From: an uncultured Alistipes sp.
GTDB taxonomy: Bacteria; Bacteroidota; Bacteroidia; Bacteroidales; Rikenellaceae
Direction of reading: 5' to 3'
Length of the DNA stretch: 64,000 nucleotides
Assembly: GCA_910583985.1 (NCBI GenBank)
Contig: CAJTYA010000006.1
Location: 83,041 to 147,040, forward strand
Shown: piece by piece, positions 54,914-63,338 of the stretch
Layout of the letters: the number at the start of each line of letters is the position of its first letter
Position numbering within the stretch: the first letter of the stretch is position 1
Translations under genes and position numbers: made by a program
Notes under the pieces: model-generated
What the model was told of the DNA's origin: nothing
What the model saw: only the letters and a program-made list of their open reading frames with translations
Database searches by the model: none

Positions 54914-57547
54914 TTACCGGAACAGGTCGCCCGAATAACGACAGATCGTTCCGTCGTCGGCCACCCCTTCTATTTCGATGCGGTAGGAAGACGGATCGTC
55001 CGACGTGTAGAACCCGATCCGGGCCGCCCCCGTCGAATCCGTTTCGAGCGACGGGATCCAATGGATCGTCGTGCGCAGATCGGGCGTCGGGGCGTTTTTC
55101 TTTTCGGGCGTATCGTAGACCGGAGTATAGAACTCGGACGGTTCGCAGAATCCCAACGGATGCACCACCACGACATTCGGCGTGGACGCACTGCCCAGCG
55201 GGGGCGATCCCCTGCGCCGGGTGATGCTGACGACTCCGCCTCCGCCACGGATGCCGAAAAACGAGGTCGCGCCCCCCTTGATGATGCTTACGGACTCCAC
55301 TTCGGTCATATAGACGCGTTCCATGATCCCCTCCTCGTTATAGGGCACATCGTCGATGAGCACCAGAGGCGGCTCCGGATTCTCGCGGATGCTCACCGTG
55401 TTCCCGGTACGGCGTACGCCCGTCATCGTGGCAACGTATTCGAGTACGGTTCTGCTGCGCATGAATTCGGGCACTTTGTCGATCGTTACGGTCTGGTCCG
55501 CCATCGACGCATAGCTACTCTGCCTGTGGGGTTCGCTTTTCCCCTCGACGACGAATTCCTTGAGGTGCACCACGCGCATGCCGCCGTCGTGATAATACTT
55601 GTCGCGGGTGTTTTCCAGATACCGCGTCAGGTCCGGCATGGCCTCGAAGCCGAAAGGCAGCCTTCCGCCCGGTCCGGGAAAAACCTCCGGGTCGATTTCG
55701 AGGCTGACGCCCGACGAGCCGTTGTGGGCGTTGGCCTGAATGACGAGCGGCGTACCTTCGTGGAACTGTATGCTGTCGATGAGAAAACGCCCCCGGTCGT
55801 CGGCCCTTTTCATCATGAAGCCTTCGTCCGACCACAGCAACAGCGAAGCGTTCTTCGCCCCTTTGCCCAATCCGTTCTTGACCTGTCCCGACACGGTCTG
55901 GCCCACTTCGATATAATGCTCGGCAGCCCCTACGGGCGGTACGTTGAGATCCGTCGGATCGAACCGCCGCCAACCGTGCGTCAGCATCACCAGATCGAGA
56001 TGGCGCTGCCGCACGGGATCGTCCGCCGAAGCGAAATAATATCCGGGATGCTCGACGTATCCTTTCAGATCGGAGGTCAGCAGCATGTCCGAGAGGATGT
56101 TACCGCACAACGTATCTTCCATCACGGTACGCCGGTCCGTCACGCTGACCGAAAAACGGCCGCAGAGGGGATTGCCCTGCGGATCTTTCAGCGCTACGGC
56201 GACCTCGACAGGCTCGCGACGGCCGTATTGCGCCCGGTCCGTAGCGAGACTCCAATCGTTCTGTCGGGAGCGAATGAAAACCAACCGCTCGCCGAGGGCC
56301 CGGCCGTCCCGCCCCACGAGCAGGAAATGGGCGATCCCTTCGGGGAACTCGTTGGCGTCGATGCGGCCGGCCGCCTGAGTCGGAGACACCGGGGCGAGCA
56401 CCCGGATGTTTCCCCGCGTATGGGCGAGCAAGTACAGCGGATCGGTCCACACGGTCTCCGAGGCTGTCTGTATACCATAGAATATCATCCCGTTGCGGCA
56501 GGCTACCGACAATCCGAAGCCTCGCGTTTTCACCTCAGGCAACGCGAATTGCCGGACCTGCCCGGAAGAAGATACCGTTTCGGCCCGGTAGCGCTCGCCG
56601 GCCGAAGGCGTGAACACGAATGTCCCCATCCCGTCGTGCTCGGTCCTCATCACGGCCACCGTATCGCCACCTGCCGTCGTCACGGCTCCGTCGACGGAGA
56701 GCGACAATCCGTCGTTTCCCTGCGCCTTGAAAGCCACCGTCTGCGGCACGCCGGCAAGCAGATCGCCCCCTTCCGGGAAAAACGACACATGATAGTCCGA
56801 CGCGACGGCAGGCAGGCAGAGTGCCTGATCGTATTCGTACCGGTCATCCTCGAAAGTCACGCGGACGAACCTGTCCCGCGGGGCCGGAGCGACGTTCCCG
56901 ATGGAGAACATCCCCGCGGCATCCGTCGTCGCGACGCCCTTCGACACCTCCGAGGTCCCAGCCTGCACATCGACGAGCCGGTAACGCACCTTGATACCCG
57001 CATGGGGATGATCCGACGCATCGGAAAAACGAATTCTCACGGTCCCCGAACCCTCCTGCGGAACGTATTCTACAGCCGCAAGAATGTCGGTCAGGATCGA
57101 GTTGCCGATGCGCAGATTCCGCCGGTAGAAAAATTCCGGCCCGGCATTGCGCATCCAGTTGGAGTAGGCCCACAGCGAATAGTCGCCGCCCGGCAGTTCG
57201 GCGGGCAACTCCACACTGCCGCGAAACCCCAGCGAATCGCGCTTGAATTTATGGCGCAGGACGACCGAATCCTGCCGGTCGCAGAGTTCCACATAGATGA
57301 AATTGCTCAGACACTCGTCCGTATGCGTGACGGCATCGAGCAGGTAGCCGCTGAACCATATCCGTTCGCCGGCTCCGTAATAGGGCTTGTCGAGATGGAG
57401 ATAGAGTTTTTCGGGCCTCGAACGGACCACGGACAGAAAATACCTCGTCGCCGCCTCTTCGACACCCTTGTCGTCGGACGGACCGAACGAAAGGCACAAC
57501 ACGGCGCAGGACAGAAACAGGATGAGAAACCGGAAAGATTTTTTCAT
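54914..57547 (-). CDS. MG-domain protein with C-terminal TonB-plug domain
   Basis: About 877 residues from the ATG at 57547, which gives a signal peptide ending near LCLSFG. The N-terminal half contains alpha-2-macroglobulin-like MG units (KLYLHLDKPYYGAGERIWFS, ELPGGDYSLWAYSNWM, RDRFVRVTFEDD). Near the C-terminus (about 690-810) is a TonB-dependent-receptor plug (VLIDDVPYNEEGIMERVYM, IIKGGATSFFGIRGGGGVV). No barrel follows. Proteins with this layout are Bacteroidetes-specific. It probably sits in the periplasm or outer membrane; its role is unknown. Confidence 0.85.
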   Translation of the reverse strand: MKKSFRFLILFLSCAVLCLSFGPSDDKGVEEAATRYFLSVVRSRPEKLYLHLDKPYYGAGERIWFSGYLLDAVTHTDECLSNFIYVELCDRQDSVVLRHKFKRDSLGFRGSVELPAELPGGDYSLWAYSNWMRNAGPEFFYRRNLRIGNSILTDILAAVEYVPQEGSGTVRIRFSDASDHPHAGIKVRYRLVDVQAGTSEVSKGVATTDAAGMFSIGNVAPAPRDRFVRVTFEDDRYEYDQALCLPAVASDYHVSFFPEGGDLLAGVPQTVAFKAQGNDGLSLSVDGAVTTAGGDTVAVMRTEHDGMGTFVFTPSAGERYRAETVSSSGQVRQFALPEVKTRGFGLSVACRNGMIFYGIQTASETVWTDPLYLLAHTRGNIRVLAPVSPTQAAGRIDANEFPEGIAHFLLVGRDGRALGERLVFIRSRQNDWSLATDRAQYGRREPVEVAVALKDPQGNPLCGRFSVSVTDRRTVMEDTLCGNILSDMLLTSDLKGYVEHPGYYFASADDPVRQRHLDLVMLTHGWRRFDPTDLNVPPVGAAEHYIEVGQTVSGQVKNGLGKGAKNASLLLWSDEGFMMKRADDRGRFLIDSIQFHEGTPLVIQANAHNGSSGVSLEIDPEVFPGPGGRLPFGFEAMPDLTRYLENTRDKYYHDGGMRVVHLKEFVVEGKSEPHRQSSYASMADQTVTIDKVPEFMRSRTVLEYVATMTGVRRTGNTVSIRENPEPPLVLIDDVPYNEEGIMERVYMTEVESVSIIKGGATSFFGIRGGGGVVSITRRRGSPPLGSASTPNVVVVHPLGFCEPSEFYTPVYDTPEKKNAPTPDLRTTIHWIPSLETDSTGAARIGFYTSDDPSSYRIEIEGVADDGTICRYSGDLFR

Positions 57548-57742
57548 AATTAAAGTTTTTTCATCCGTCCGCACAGGGACTCGGATAGGTAGATATTGAA
57601 TTGTATTGTCGGGATCGTCAGGATAAAGATAACATATTTTTTCGAACAAACACCGCATCGTTCCGGCGGAATGCACGCAAAAACAATTTATTCGATGCGT
57701 TATTGCATATTTCGATTATGTTTCCGATATTCGCGCCAAGAA

Positions 57743-57756
57743 AATGAACGTTCATT
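57743..57756. promoter_or_regulatory. Palindromic TetR-type operator
   Basis: AATGAACGTTCATT is a perfect 14-base palindrome ending 15 bases before the TetR ATG. Upstream, TATGTTTC at 57717-57724 resembles the -7 consensus with one mismatch, placing the palindrome just past the start of transcription. This is the expected position for autorepression and shared repression of the efflux operon. Confidence 0.65.
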
Positions 57757-57771
57757 CATCCAAATCGAAAC

Positions 57772-58356
57772 ATGGCCAAAAGAACCGATCCCACGAAAAT
57801 GGACCGCATCCGGGAAGCAGCCGTCGAGATCATCAGCCGGCACGGCATTCTCGACTGCTCGGTGGCCTCCATCGCCCGGCAAGCGGGCGTCTCGGTCGGA
57901 TATCTATACCGTCACTATCCGGGCAAGGGAGAGCTGATCAACGACCTGCTTCAGGATGCGCTGAACGCGATCACACGACAAATCGACTCGTTGATGGAAA
58001 AAACCGGCGACATTCGGCAGATCGTGGCGGGCATCGTGGCCTTTCTGCTCGAAAACGCCGACGCCCATCCGGCCCGATACAGGTTTCTGATCATGCTGCT
58101 GAACGACTTTTCCGTCGAAATCGCCCCGGAAATCCGGGAGAAAATCACGGAAATCGGTCGCCAGCTGATCGCGACGGACAAAAAGCCCGACGGCCTGCGC
58201 GCCGACATTTCGATCGACGACCTGTATCTGGCTCTGGTCGGAATCCCGATGCAATACCTCGCCTCGCGGTACAAGTTCGGATTCCATACCGGAGACGGGG
58301 ACTCCGGACATCTGACCGACAAAATCATAAAAGTATCCCTGAGCGCAATTCAATGA
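57772..58356 (+). CDS. TetR family transcriptional regulator
   Basis: 194 residues. The N-terminal HTH is clear at about residues 14-56 (EAAVEIISRHGILDCSVASI, ARQAGVSVGYLYRHYPGKGEL), and the rest is the helical ligand-binding domain. It most likely represses the downstream efflux genes and releases DNA on binding a drug or bile-like ligand. The TolC gene follows after 7 bases, and the palindrome at 57743-57756 fits as its operator. An earlier ATG at 57744 is out of frame. Confidence 0.93.
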   Translation: MAKRTDPTKMDRIREAAVEIISRHGILDCSVASIARQAGVSVGYLYRHYPGKGELINDLLQDALNAITRQIDSLMEKTGDIRQIVAGIVAFLLENADAHPARYRFLIMLLNDFSVEIAPEIREKITEIGRQLIATDKKPDGLRADISIDDLYLALVGIPMQYLASRYKFGFHTGDGDSGHLTDKIIKVSLSAIQ

Positions 58357-58363
58357 CAGAACG

Positions 58364-59794
58364 ATGGACATGAAAAATTCGATCGTATTGCTTACCGCCG
58401 CCCTCTGCACGGCGATTTCGGTCGGCGGACAGGACCGCAAACCGCTGACCTTCGACCAAGCGCTGGAAATGACCCTCAAGCAGAATCCGGAGCTCAAAGC
58501 CGCCGCTTACGAAGAGGAGGCCGCCCGCAAGGAACGCAAGGCCGCCTACGGTCTGCGGCTGCCGCAGGCGAGCGTAACCGGAGCCTATGTCTATATGGGC
58601 GACGACATGAACATCAATCTGAACGCGGCCAAAGCGCCCGTCGAAGGAATCATCGGAGGGCTGCCCGAAGGCATGCTCCCGCCCGCCGTGCTCCAACAGG
58701 CCGCCGTGCTCATGTCGCGCGACTGGGCCATGAAACTTCAGGACCGGAATCTGGGCAACGTCAGCGCCAACCTGACCGTACCGCTCTACACCGGAGGGAA
58801 AATCAACGCGGCCAACCGGGCGGCCGAAATCAAGATCGGGGAGGCGGCCCAGCAAGGCAACCGCACGCGCAACGCGCTGATCTCGGAACTGACCGAACGC
58901 TACTACGGTCTGGCGCTGGCCCTGCAAGTGGTCGAAGTGAGGCGGCAGGTGCTCGAAGGCATGCTGCACCACCTCTCCGACGCCAAAGCGCTCGAAGCCA
59001 ACGGCATCATCGCCCGCGGCGAACGCCTCTACGCCGAAGTGCATGCGGCCGAAGCCGAAAGGGAATACCTCAAGGCGCAGAAAACGGCCGAAACCCTCGC
59101 CAGCGCACTAGCCAACACGCTCGCCAGCGACGAGCCCTATCTGCCCGCCACGACGATGTTCATCCTGCGGGAGATCGAAGACGTCGACCATTATAAAGCA
59201 CTGGCCGCGCAGCACAGCCCCCTGCTCAAACAGGTGGAACTCAAGCGCCGGCTCGCGGGCGAGAACCTGCGGCTGAAGCGGGCCGACTTCGCGCCGCAGG
59301 TGGCCCTGACCGGCATGGCCTCGCTGTACAGCTACCAAGTCTCTCCCATCGTCCCCAAATGGGCCGTCGGAGCGGGCGTATCGTTCAAAATCTTCGACGG
59401 GCTCCACCGGGAGTACAAGTTCAGCGCGGCCAAGTCGCAGATCCGTCAGGTCGACGCCGTCCGCGAGCAGGCCGCCCAAGACATCCGGACGCTGATCGAC
59501 AAGCTCTACAACGAGCTGACGACCTACTCGCAGCAAATGCCCTCCGTCGACGCCTCGCGCGCCTTCGCCAAAGAGTATCTGCGCATCAAGGAAGAGGCTT
59601 TCAAAGAGGGGGCGGCCCCTTCGTCCGACGTCGTGGACGCCCGGCTCAATCTGGCCAAAATCAAGACGGAACGCCTTCAGGCCGCCTATTATTACGACCT
59701 GATGCTCGCCCGGCTGCTGGAAGCCTGCGGACAGAGCGAGGCATTCGCCGGCTACGGGAAGCGTTCCACGGCCCAGCCGATCCTTTTCGAATAA
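58364..59794 (+). CDS. TolC family outer membrane efflux protein
   Basis: 476 residues with a signal peptide ending near SVGGQ and the duplicated TolC architecture. The first repeat begins LTFDQALEMTLKQNPELKAA, and the second has QVALTGMASLYSYQVSP and later hairpin helices (AVREQAAQDIRTLIDKLYNE). An alternative start two codons later is possible. The position between the TetR and HlyD genes identifies it as the outer channel of this operon. It is the longest of the three TolC-like proteins in the window. Confidence 0.93.
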   Translation: MDMKNSIVLLTAALCTAISVGGQDRKPLTFDQALEMTLKQNPELKAAAYEEEAARKERKAAYGLRLPQASVTGAYVYMGDDMNINLNAAKAPVEGIIGGLPEGMLPPAVLQQAAVLMSRDWAMKLQDRNLGNVSANLTVPLYTGGKINAANRAAEIKIGEAAQQGNRTRNALISELTERYYGLALALQVVEVRRQVLEGMLHHLSDAKALEANGIIARGERLYAEVHAAEAEREYLKAQKTAETLASALANTLASDEPYLPATTMFILREIEDVDHYKALAAQHSPLLKQVELKRRLAGENLRLKRADFAPQVALTGMASLYSYQVSPIVPKWAVGAGVSFKIFDGLHREYKFSAAKSQIRQVDAVREQAAQDIRTLIDKLYNELTTYSQQMPSVDASRAFAKEYLRIKEEAFKEGAAPSSDVVDARLNLAKIKTERLQAAYYYDLMLARLLEACGQSEAFAGYGKRSTAQPILFE

Positions 59795-59831
59795 ACGCAC
59801 ACGAAACCCAAGCACATAACAGACAGACCAT

Positions 59832-60818
59832 ATGAAAAAAAGCAATGTTATCGGAATGACCGTCGGCATCGTCCTGGCGATCGTCGCCGTGTCGCTCATC
59901 GGCTGGTACGCCGTCCAACCCGTTCCCACGCTGATACAGGGAGAGGTGGAAGTCAAGAGCCTGAAAATATCCTCCAAACTGGCCGGCCGCATCGAACGGC
60001 TGGACGTCCGTGAAGGACAGAGCGTGAAAAAAGGCGAGCTGCTCTTCGTACTGGCCACGCCCGAAGCGCAAGCCAAACTCCGTCAGGCCGAAGCGGCCCG
60101 CAACGCCGCGGGCGCCCAGAGCAAAAAAGCCGCGAGGGGAGCCCGGCAGGGCGAAATCGAAGGGGCGCGCAACCTGTGGCAGAAAGCCGAGGCCGGACTC
60201 GAACTGGCCCGGAAAAGCTACGAACGGATCAGGAACCTGTACGATTCGGGCGTCGTCCCGGCCCAGAAATACGACGAGGCGTTAGCGAACCTGCGGGCGA
60301 TGGAAACCTCGGCGGCAGCGGCCAAGGCACAATACGAAATGGCTGTGGAAGGCGCCCGCGTCGAAGACCGGGAAGCTGCCGCCGCTTTGGTCGAACAGGC
60401 ATCGGGCGCGGTTTCCGAAGTCGAATCCTACCTGAGCGACGCCATGCAATATTCGCCCATCGACGGCGAAGTGTCCACCGTCATCGCCGAAGAGGGCGAG
60501 CTCGTCGGATCGGGCTATCCGGTCGTCACGCTGCTCGACATGAACGACATGTGGGTGTCGTTCAACATCAAGGAAGACCTGCTGCCCAAAATCCGGATCG
60601 GATCGACCCTCACGGCCTATGTGCCCGGCATCGGGCGCGAAATAGAGCTCAAGGTCGACTACATGGCCGTGCAGGCCGAATACGCCACATGGTCGGCCAC
60701 GAGAACCAAAGGCGACTTCGACATCCGCACCTTCGAGGTCAAGGCCCGTCCCGTATCGCAGACCGAAGGGTTGCGTCCGGGTATGACGGTCACGGTCGAC
60801 TGGGACGCGATCCGCTGA
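59832..60818 (+). CDS. HlyD/EmrA-type membrane fusion protein
   Basis: 328 residues. A single N-terminal anchor (GIVLAIVAVSLIGWYA) is followed by a lipoyl half (ISSKLAGRIERLDVREGQSV), a long helical hairpin (about 75-185, rich in Ala/Glu/Arg), the second lipoyl half (YSPIDGEVSTVIAEEGELVG) and a beta-barrel (FNIKEDLLPKIRIGSTL, LRPGMTVTVDWD). It bridges the ABC-2 permeases to the TolC channel. The 37-base gap to the TolC gene and 85-base gap to the permease fit one transcript. Confidence 0.92.
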   Translation: MKKSNVIGMTVGIVLAIVAVSLIGWYAVQPVPTLIQGEVEVKSLKISSKLAGRIERLDVREGQSVKKGELLFVLATPEAQAKLRQAEAARNAAGAQSKKAARGARQGEIEGARNLWQKAEAGLELARKSYERIRNLYDSGVVPAQKYDEALANLRAMETSAAAAKAQYEMAVEGARVEDREAAAALVEQASGAVSEVESYLSDAMQYSPIDGEVSTVIAEEGELVGSGYPVVTLLDMNDMWVSFNIKEDLLPKIRIGSTLTAYVPGIGREIELKVDYMAVQAEYATWSATRTKGDFDIRTFEVKARPVSQTEGLRPGMTVTVDWDAIR

Positions 60819-60903
60819 CGGACTTCCGCCCGCCGTCGTCCGCCGAAGCCGTTTCGAAAGGCGGAAGCGACCGGCGGGGACCACTCAAATTCAGAAAAAG
60901 AAA

Positions 60904-62079
60904 ATGAATCCGATCCGAGCTTTCCGCAACGTCCTGATCCGGGAAATCGAATCCTTCGGAACCCACAAGGTGTTCTACCGGCTTTCGCTGGGACTTCCCG
61001 TGCTGGCGTTCGTGTTTTTCATCCTGCTGTTCGAAACGGGCGTACCGCGCGACATGCCCGTGGCCGTGCTCGACGAAGACCACTCGCCGCTGTCGCGACG
61101 GCTCACGCGGATGATCGACGCGACGCCGTCGGCCCGCGTGGCCTACCACATCGCGGACATGGCCGAAGGGGAGCGCATGATGAAGCAGGGAAAGATCGAC
61201 GCCGTCGTCTCGCTCCCGCGCGACATGGAGAAAGACATTTACAGCAACACGCAGGCCCACGCCGTGATCTACATCAACGGGCTGAACCTGACCAAAAACG
61301 GTCTGCTGAACAAAGACCTCCAGACCGTCGTCAAGACGTTTTCGTCGGGCATACAGGTCCAGACATTGATGAAAAAGGGACTCTCCGAAGCGGAGGCCTA
61401 CAACCAGATGATGCCGATCTATTTCGAAAAGCACATACTCTTCAACCCCTACATCAACTACGGCTATTACCTGCTGCCGAGCTTCCTGCCGTTGATGCTG
61501 ATGCTTTTCACGATACTCGCCACGGTCTTCACCATCGGGGTGGAGCTCAAAAACGGCACGGCCCGCCAGTGGCTGACCGCGGCCGGAGACAACACGCTCG
61601 TCGCGCTGGCGGGCAAACTCACGCCCTACACGATCATCTTCTTCGCGCTGTGCATGCTCATGAACACGCTGCTCTATAAGTTCATCGGCGTACCGCTACG
61701 GGGCAACGTCCCTTTGCTGTTCATCTCCGGGCTGGTCTTCGTACTGGCCCATCAGGCGCTGGGCGTGTTCTTCGTGGCGCTGCTGAGCAACCTGCGTCTG
61801 GCGCTCTCGATCGCGGGCGGCTACTCGGTGCTGTCGTTCACCTATTCGGGCCTTACGTTTCCGTTCATGGCGATGGACCTGCCCGTGCGCATCGCCGGCC
61901 ACATTTTCCCGATGACGTTCTACATCGACACGTTCATCGACCAAGCCATGCGGGGAGCGCCCGTCCGCGAGACGATAGGATACGTGGGCTACATGTCGAT
62001 TTTCATTCTGCTGCCGGTGCTGCTGCTTCCCAGACTGAAAAGAATATGCACCTGCGAAAAATACTGGGGGAGACTGTGA
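60904..62079 (+). CDS. ABC-2 type permease (YhhJ/YbhS-like)
   Basis: 391 residues with an N-terminal helix (LGLPVLAFVFFILLFE), a large periplasmic loop (about 40-190, containing PVAVLDEDHSPLSRRLTRM) and five C-terminal helices, the last being MSIFILLPVLLLPRLKRI. This matches the ABC-2 membrane domain of drug or toxin exporters. The stop overlaps the next start by one base (TGATG), so the two permeases are coupled and probably form a heterodimer. No ATP-binding subunit is encoded in this operon. Confidence 0.9.
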   Translation: MNPIRAFRNVLIREIESFGTHKVFYRLSLGLPVLAFVFFILLFETGVPRDMPVAVLDEDHSPLSRRLTRMIDATPSARVAYHIADMAEGERMMKQGKIDAVVSLPRDMEKDIYSNTQAHAVIYINGLNLTKNGLLNKDLQTVVKTFSSGIQVQTLMKKGLSEAEAYNQMMPIYFEKHILFNPYINYGYYLLPSFLPLMLMLFTILATVFTIGVELKNGTARQWLTAAGDNTLVALAGKLTPYTIIFFALCMLMNTLLYKFIGVPLRGNVPLLFISGLVFVLAHQALGVFFVALLSNLRLALSIAGGYSVLSFTYSGLTFPFMAMDLPVRIAGHIFPMTFYIDTFIDQAMRGAPVRETIGYVGYMSIFILLPVLLLPRLKRICTCEKYWGRL

Positions 62080-63338
62080 TGATGCAAACGACACGACCGA
62101 GCTCGAAGATCAAAGAGTTCGCCAACGTGCTCCGGCACGAATACCGCCATATCTTCCGCGACGGGGGCGTGCTGCTCATCGTCGTAGGGGCCATCCTCAT
62201 CTATGCGACGGCCTATTCGCTCGCCTACCGGAACGAGGTGCTGCGGGAGGTGCCCGTGGCGGTGGTCGACCGCAGCCATACGCCGGCGAGCCGCCAGTTG
62301 GTCCGTTCGCTCGACGCGACGCCCAACCTGCACGTCGCCTACAAACCCGCCAGCCTCGAAGAGGCCAAAGAACTGTTCTTCGCCCGCAAAATCAACGGCG
62401 CGATCGTCATCCCCTCCGACTACGAGAAAAAACTCCTGCGCAACGAACGGGTCGATCTGGCCGTGTACGCCGACGCAAGCTATTTTCTGATGTACCGTCA
62501 GGTCTTTTTCGACGTCATGGGCAGCGTGCTCCACTCCAACAGCGACATCGAATGGAGGCGCTTCGTAGCCAAAGGGGCCCAGCTTGAACAGGCCGAAGCG
62601 TTGAGCGATCCGCTGACCCTGTCGGTGCGGAACATGTACAACCCCTACGGCGGCTACGCCACGTTCGTCATGCCGGCCATCATCATGGTCATCATCCAGC
62701 AAACGCTGCTCATCGGCATCGGCATGGTGGGAGGCACATGGCGGGAACGCAGGCTTTACCGGAAACTCGTTCCCTCCGGCGCCGAACGCATGTCGGTCGT
62801 CCCGCTCGTGCTGGGAAAATCGGCGGCCTACGTCTCGATCTACACGCTGACGCTGCTCTACGTGCTCGGATTCCACTACAAGCTGTTCGGCTACCCGATG
62901 AACGGGCGTCCGGGCGACATCGTCCTGTTCCTGCTCCCTTACGTGCTCTCGTGCACCTTCATGGGAATCGCGCTGTCGTCGCTGTTCAAGTATCGGGAAA
63001 ACTCGCTCATCTTCCTGCTCTTCACCTCCATTCCGTTCCTGATGCTCAGCGGGGTGTCGATCCCGGAACAGGCCATGCCCGGCTGGCTCTTCCGCTTGGG
63101 CAAGATCGTTCCGAGCAGCAGCGGCGTGGACGGTTTCGTGCGCATACAGACGATGGGCGCCACGCTCTCCGAAGTGGGCGTGCAGTTCCGGACGCTGTGG
63201 ATACTCACCGGAGTTTATTTCGTGCTGGCCTGCGCGGGCATGCGCAACGTATTGCTCCGCGTAGAGCGAAAAGAGCCTCCGCGAACGGAAAAATCAACCG
63301 CCGACGCGAAACAACAGAAAACCATCGAAACGCTATGA
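62079..63338 (+). CDS. ABC-2 type permease (second copy)
   Basis: 419 residues from the ATG at 62079. The layout is the same as in the preceding permease: N-terminal helix (VLLIVVGAILIYATAYSLAY), extracytoplasmic loop with VPVAVVDRSHTPASRQLVRS, then helices including YATFVMPAIIMVIIQQTLLI and IVLFLLPYVLSCTFMGIALS. The short charged C-terminus ends at the next gene's ATGA overlap. As a pair these resemble YbhR/YbhS-type exporters, which normally need a YbhF-type ATPase; none is present in the window. Confidence 0.9.
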   Translation: MMQTTRPSSKIKEFANVLRHEYRHIFRDGGVLLIVVGAILIYATAYSLAYRNEVLREVPVAVVDRSHTPASRQLVRSLDATPNLHVAYKPASLEEAKELFFARKINGAIVIPSDYEKKLLRNERVDLAVYADASYFLMYRQVFFDVMGSVLHSNSDIEWRRFVAKGAQLEQAEALSDPLTLSVRNMYNPYGGYATFVMPAIIMVIIQQTLLIGIGMVGGTWRERRLYRKLVPSGAERMSVVPLVLGKSAAYVSIYTLTLLYVLGFHYKLFGYPMNGRPGDIVLFLLPYVLSCTFMGIALSSLFKYRENSLIFLLFTSIPFLMLSGVSIPEQAMPGWLFRLGKIVPSSSGVDGFVRIQTMGATLSEVGVQFRTLWILTGVYFVLACAGMRNVLLRVERKEPPRTEKSTADAKQQKTIETL

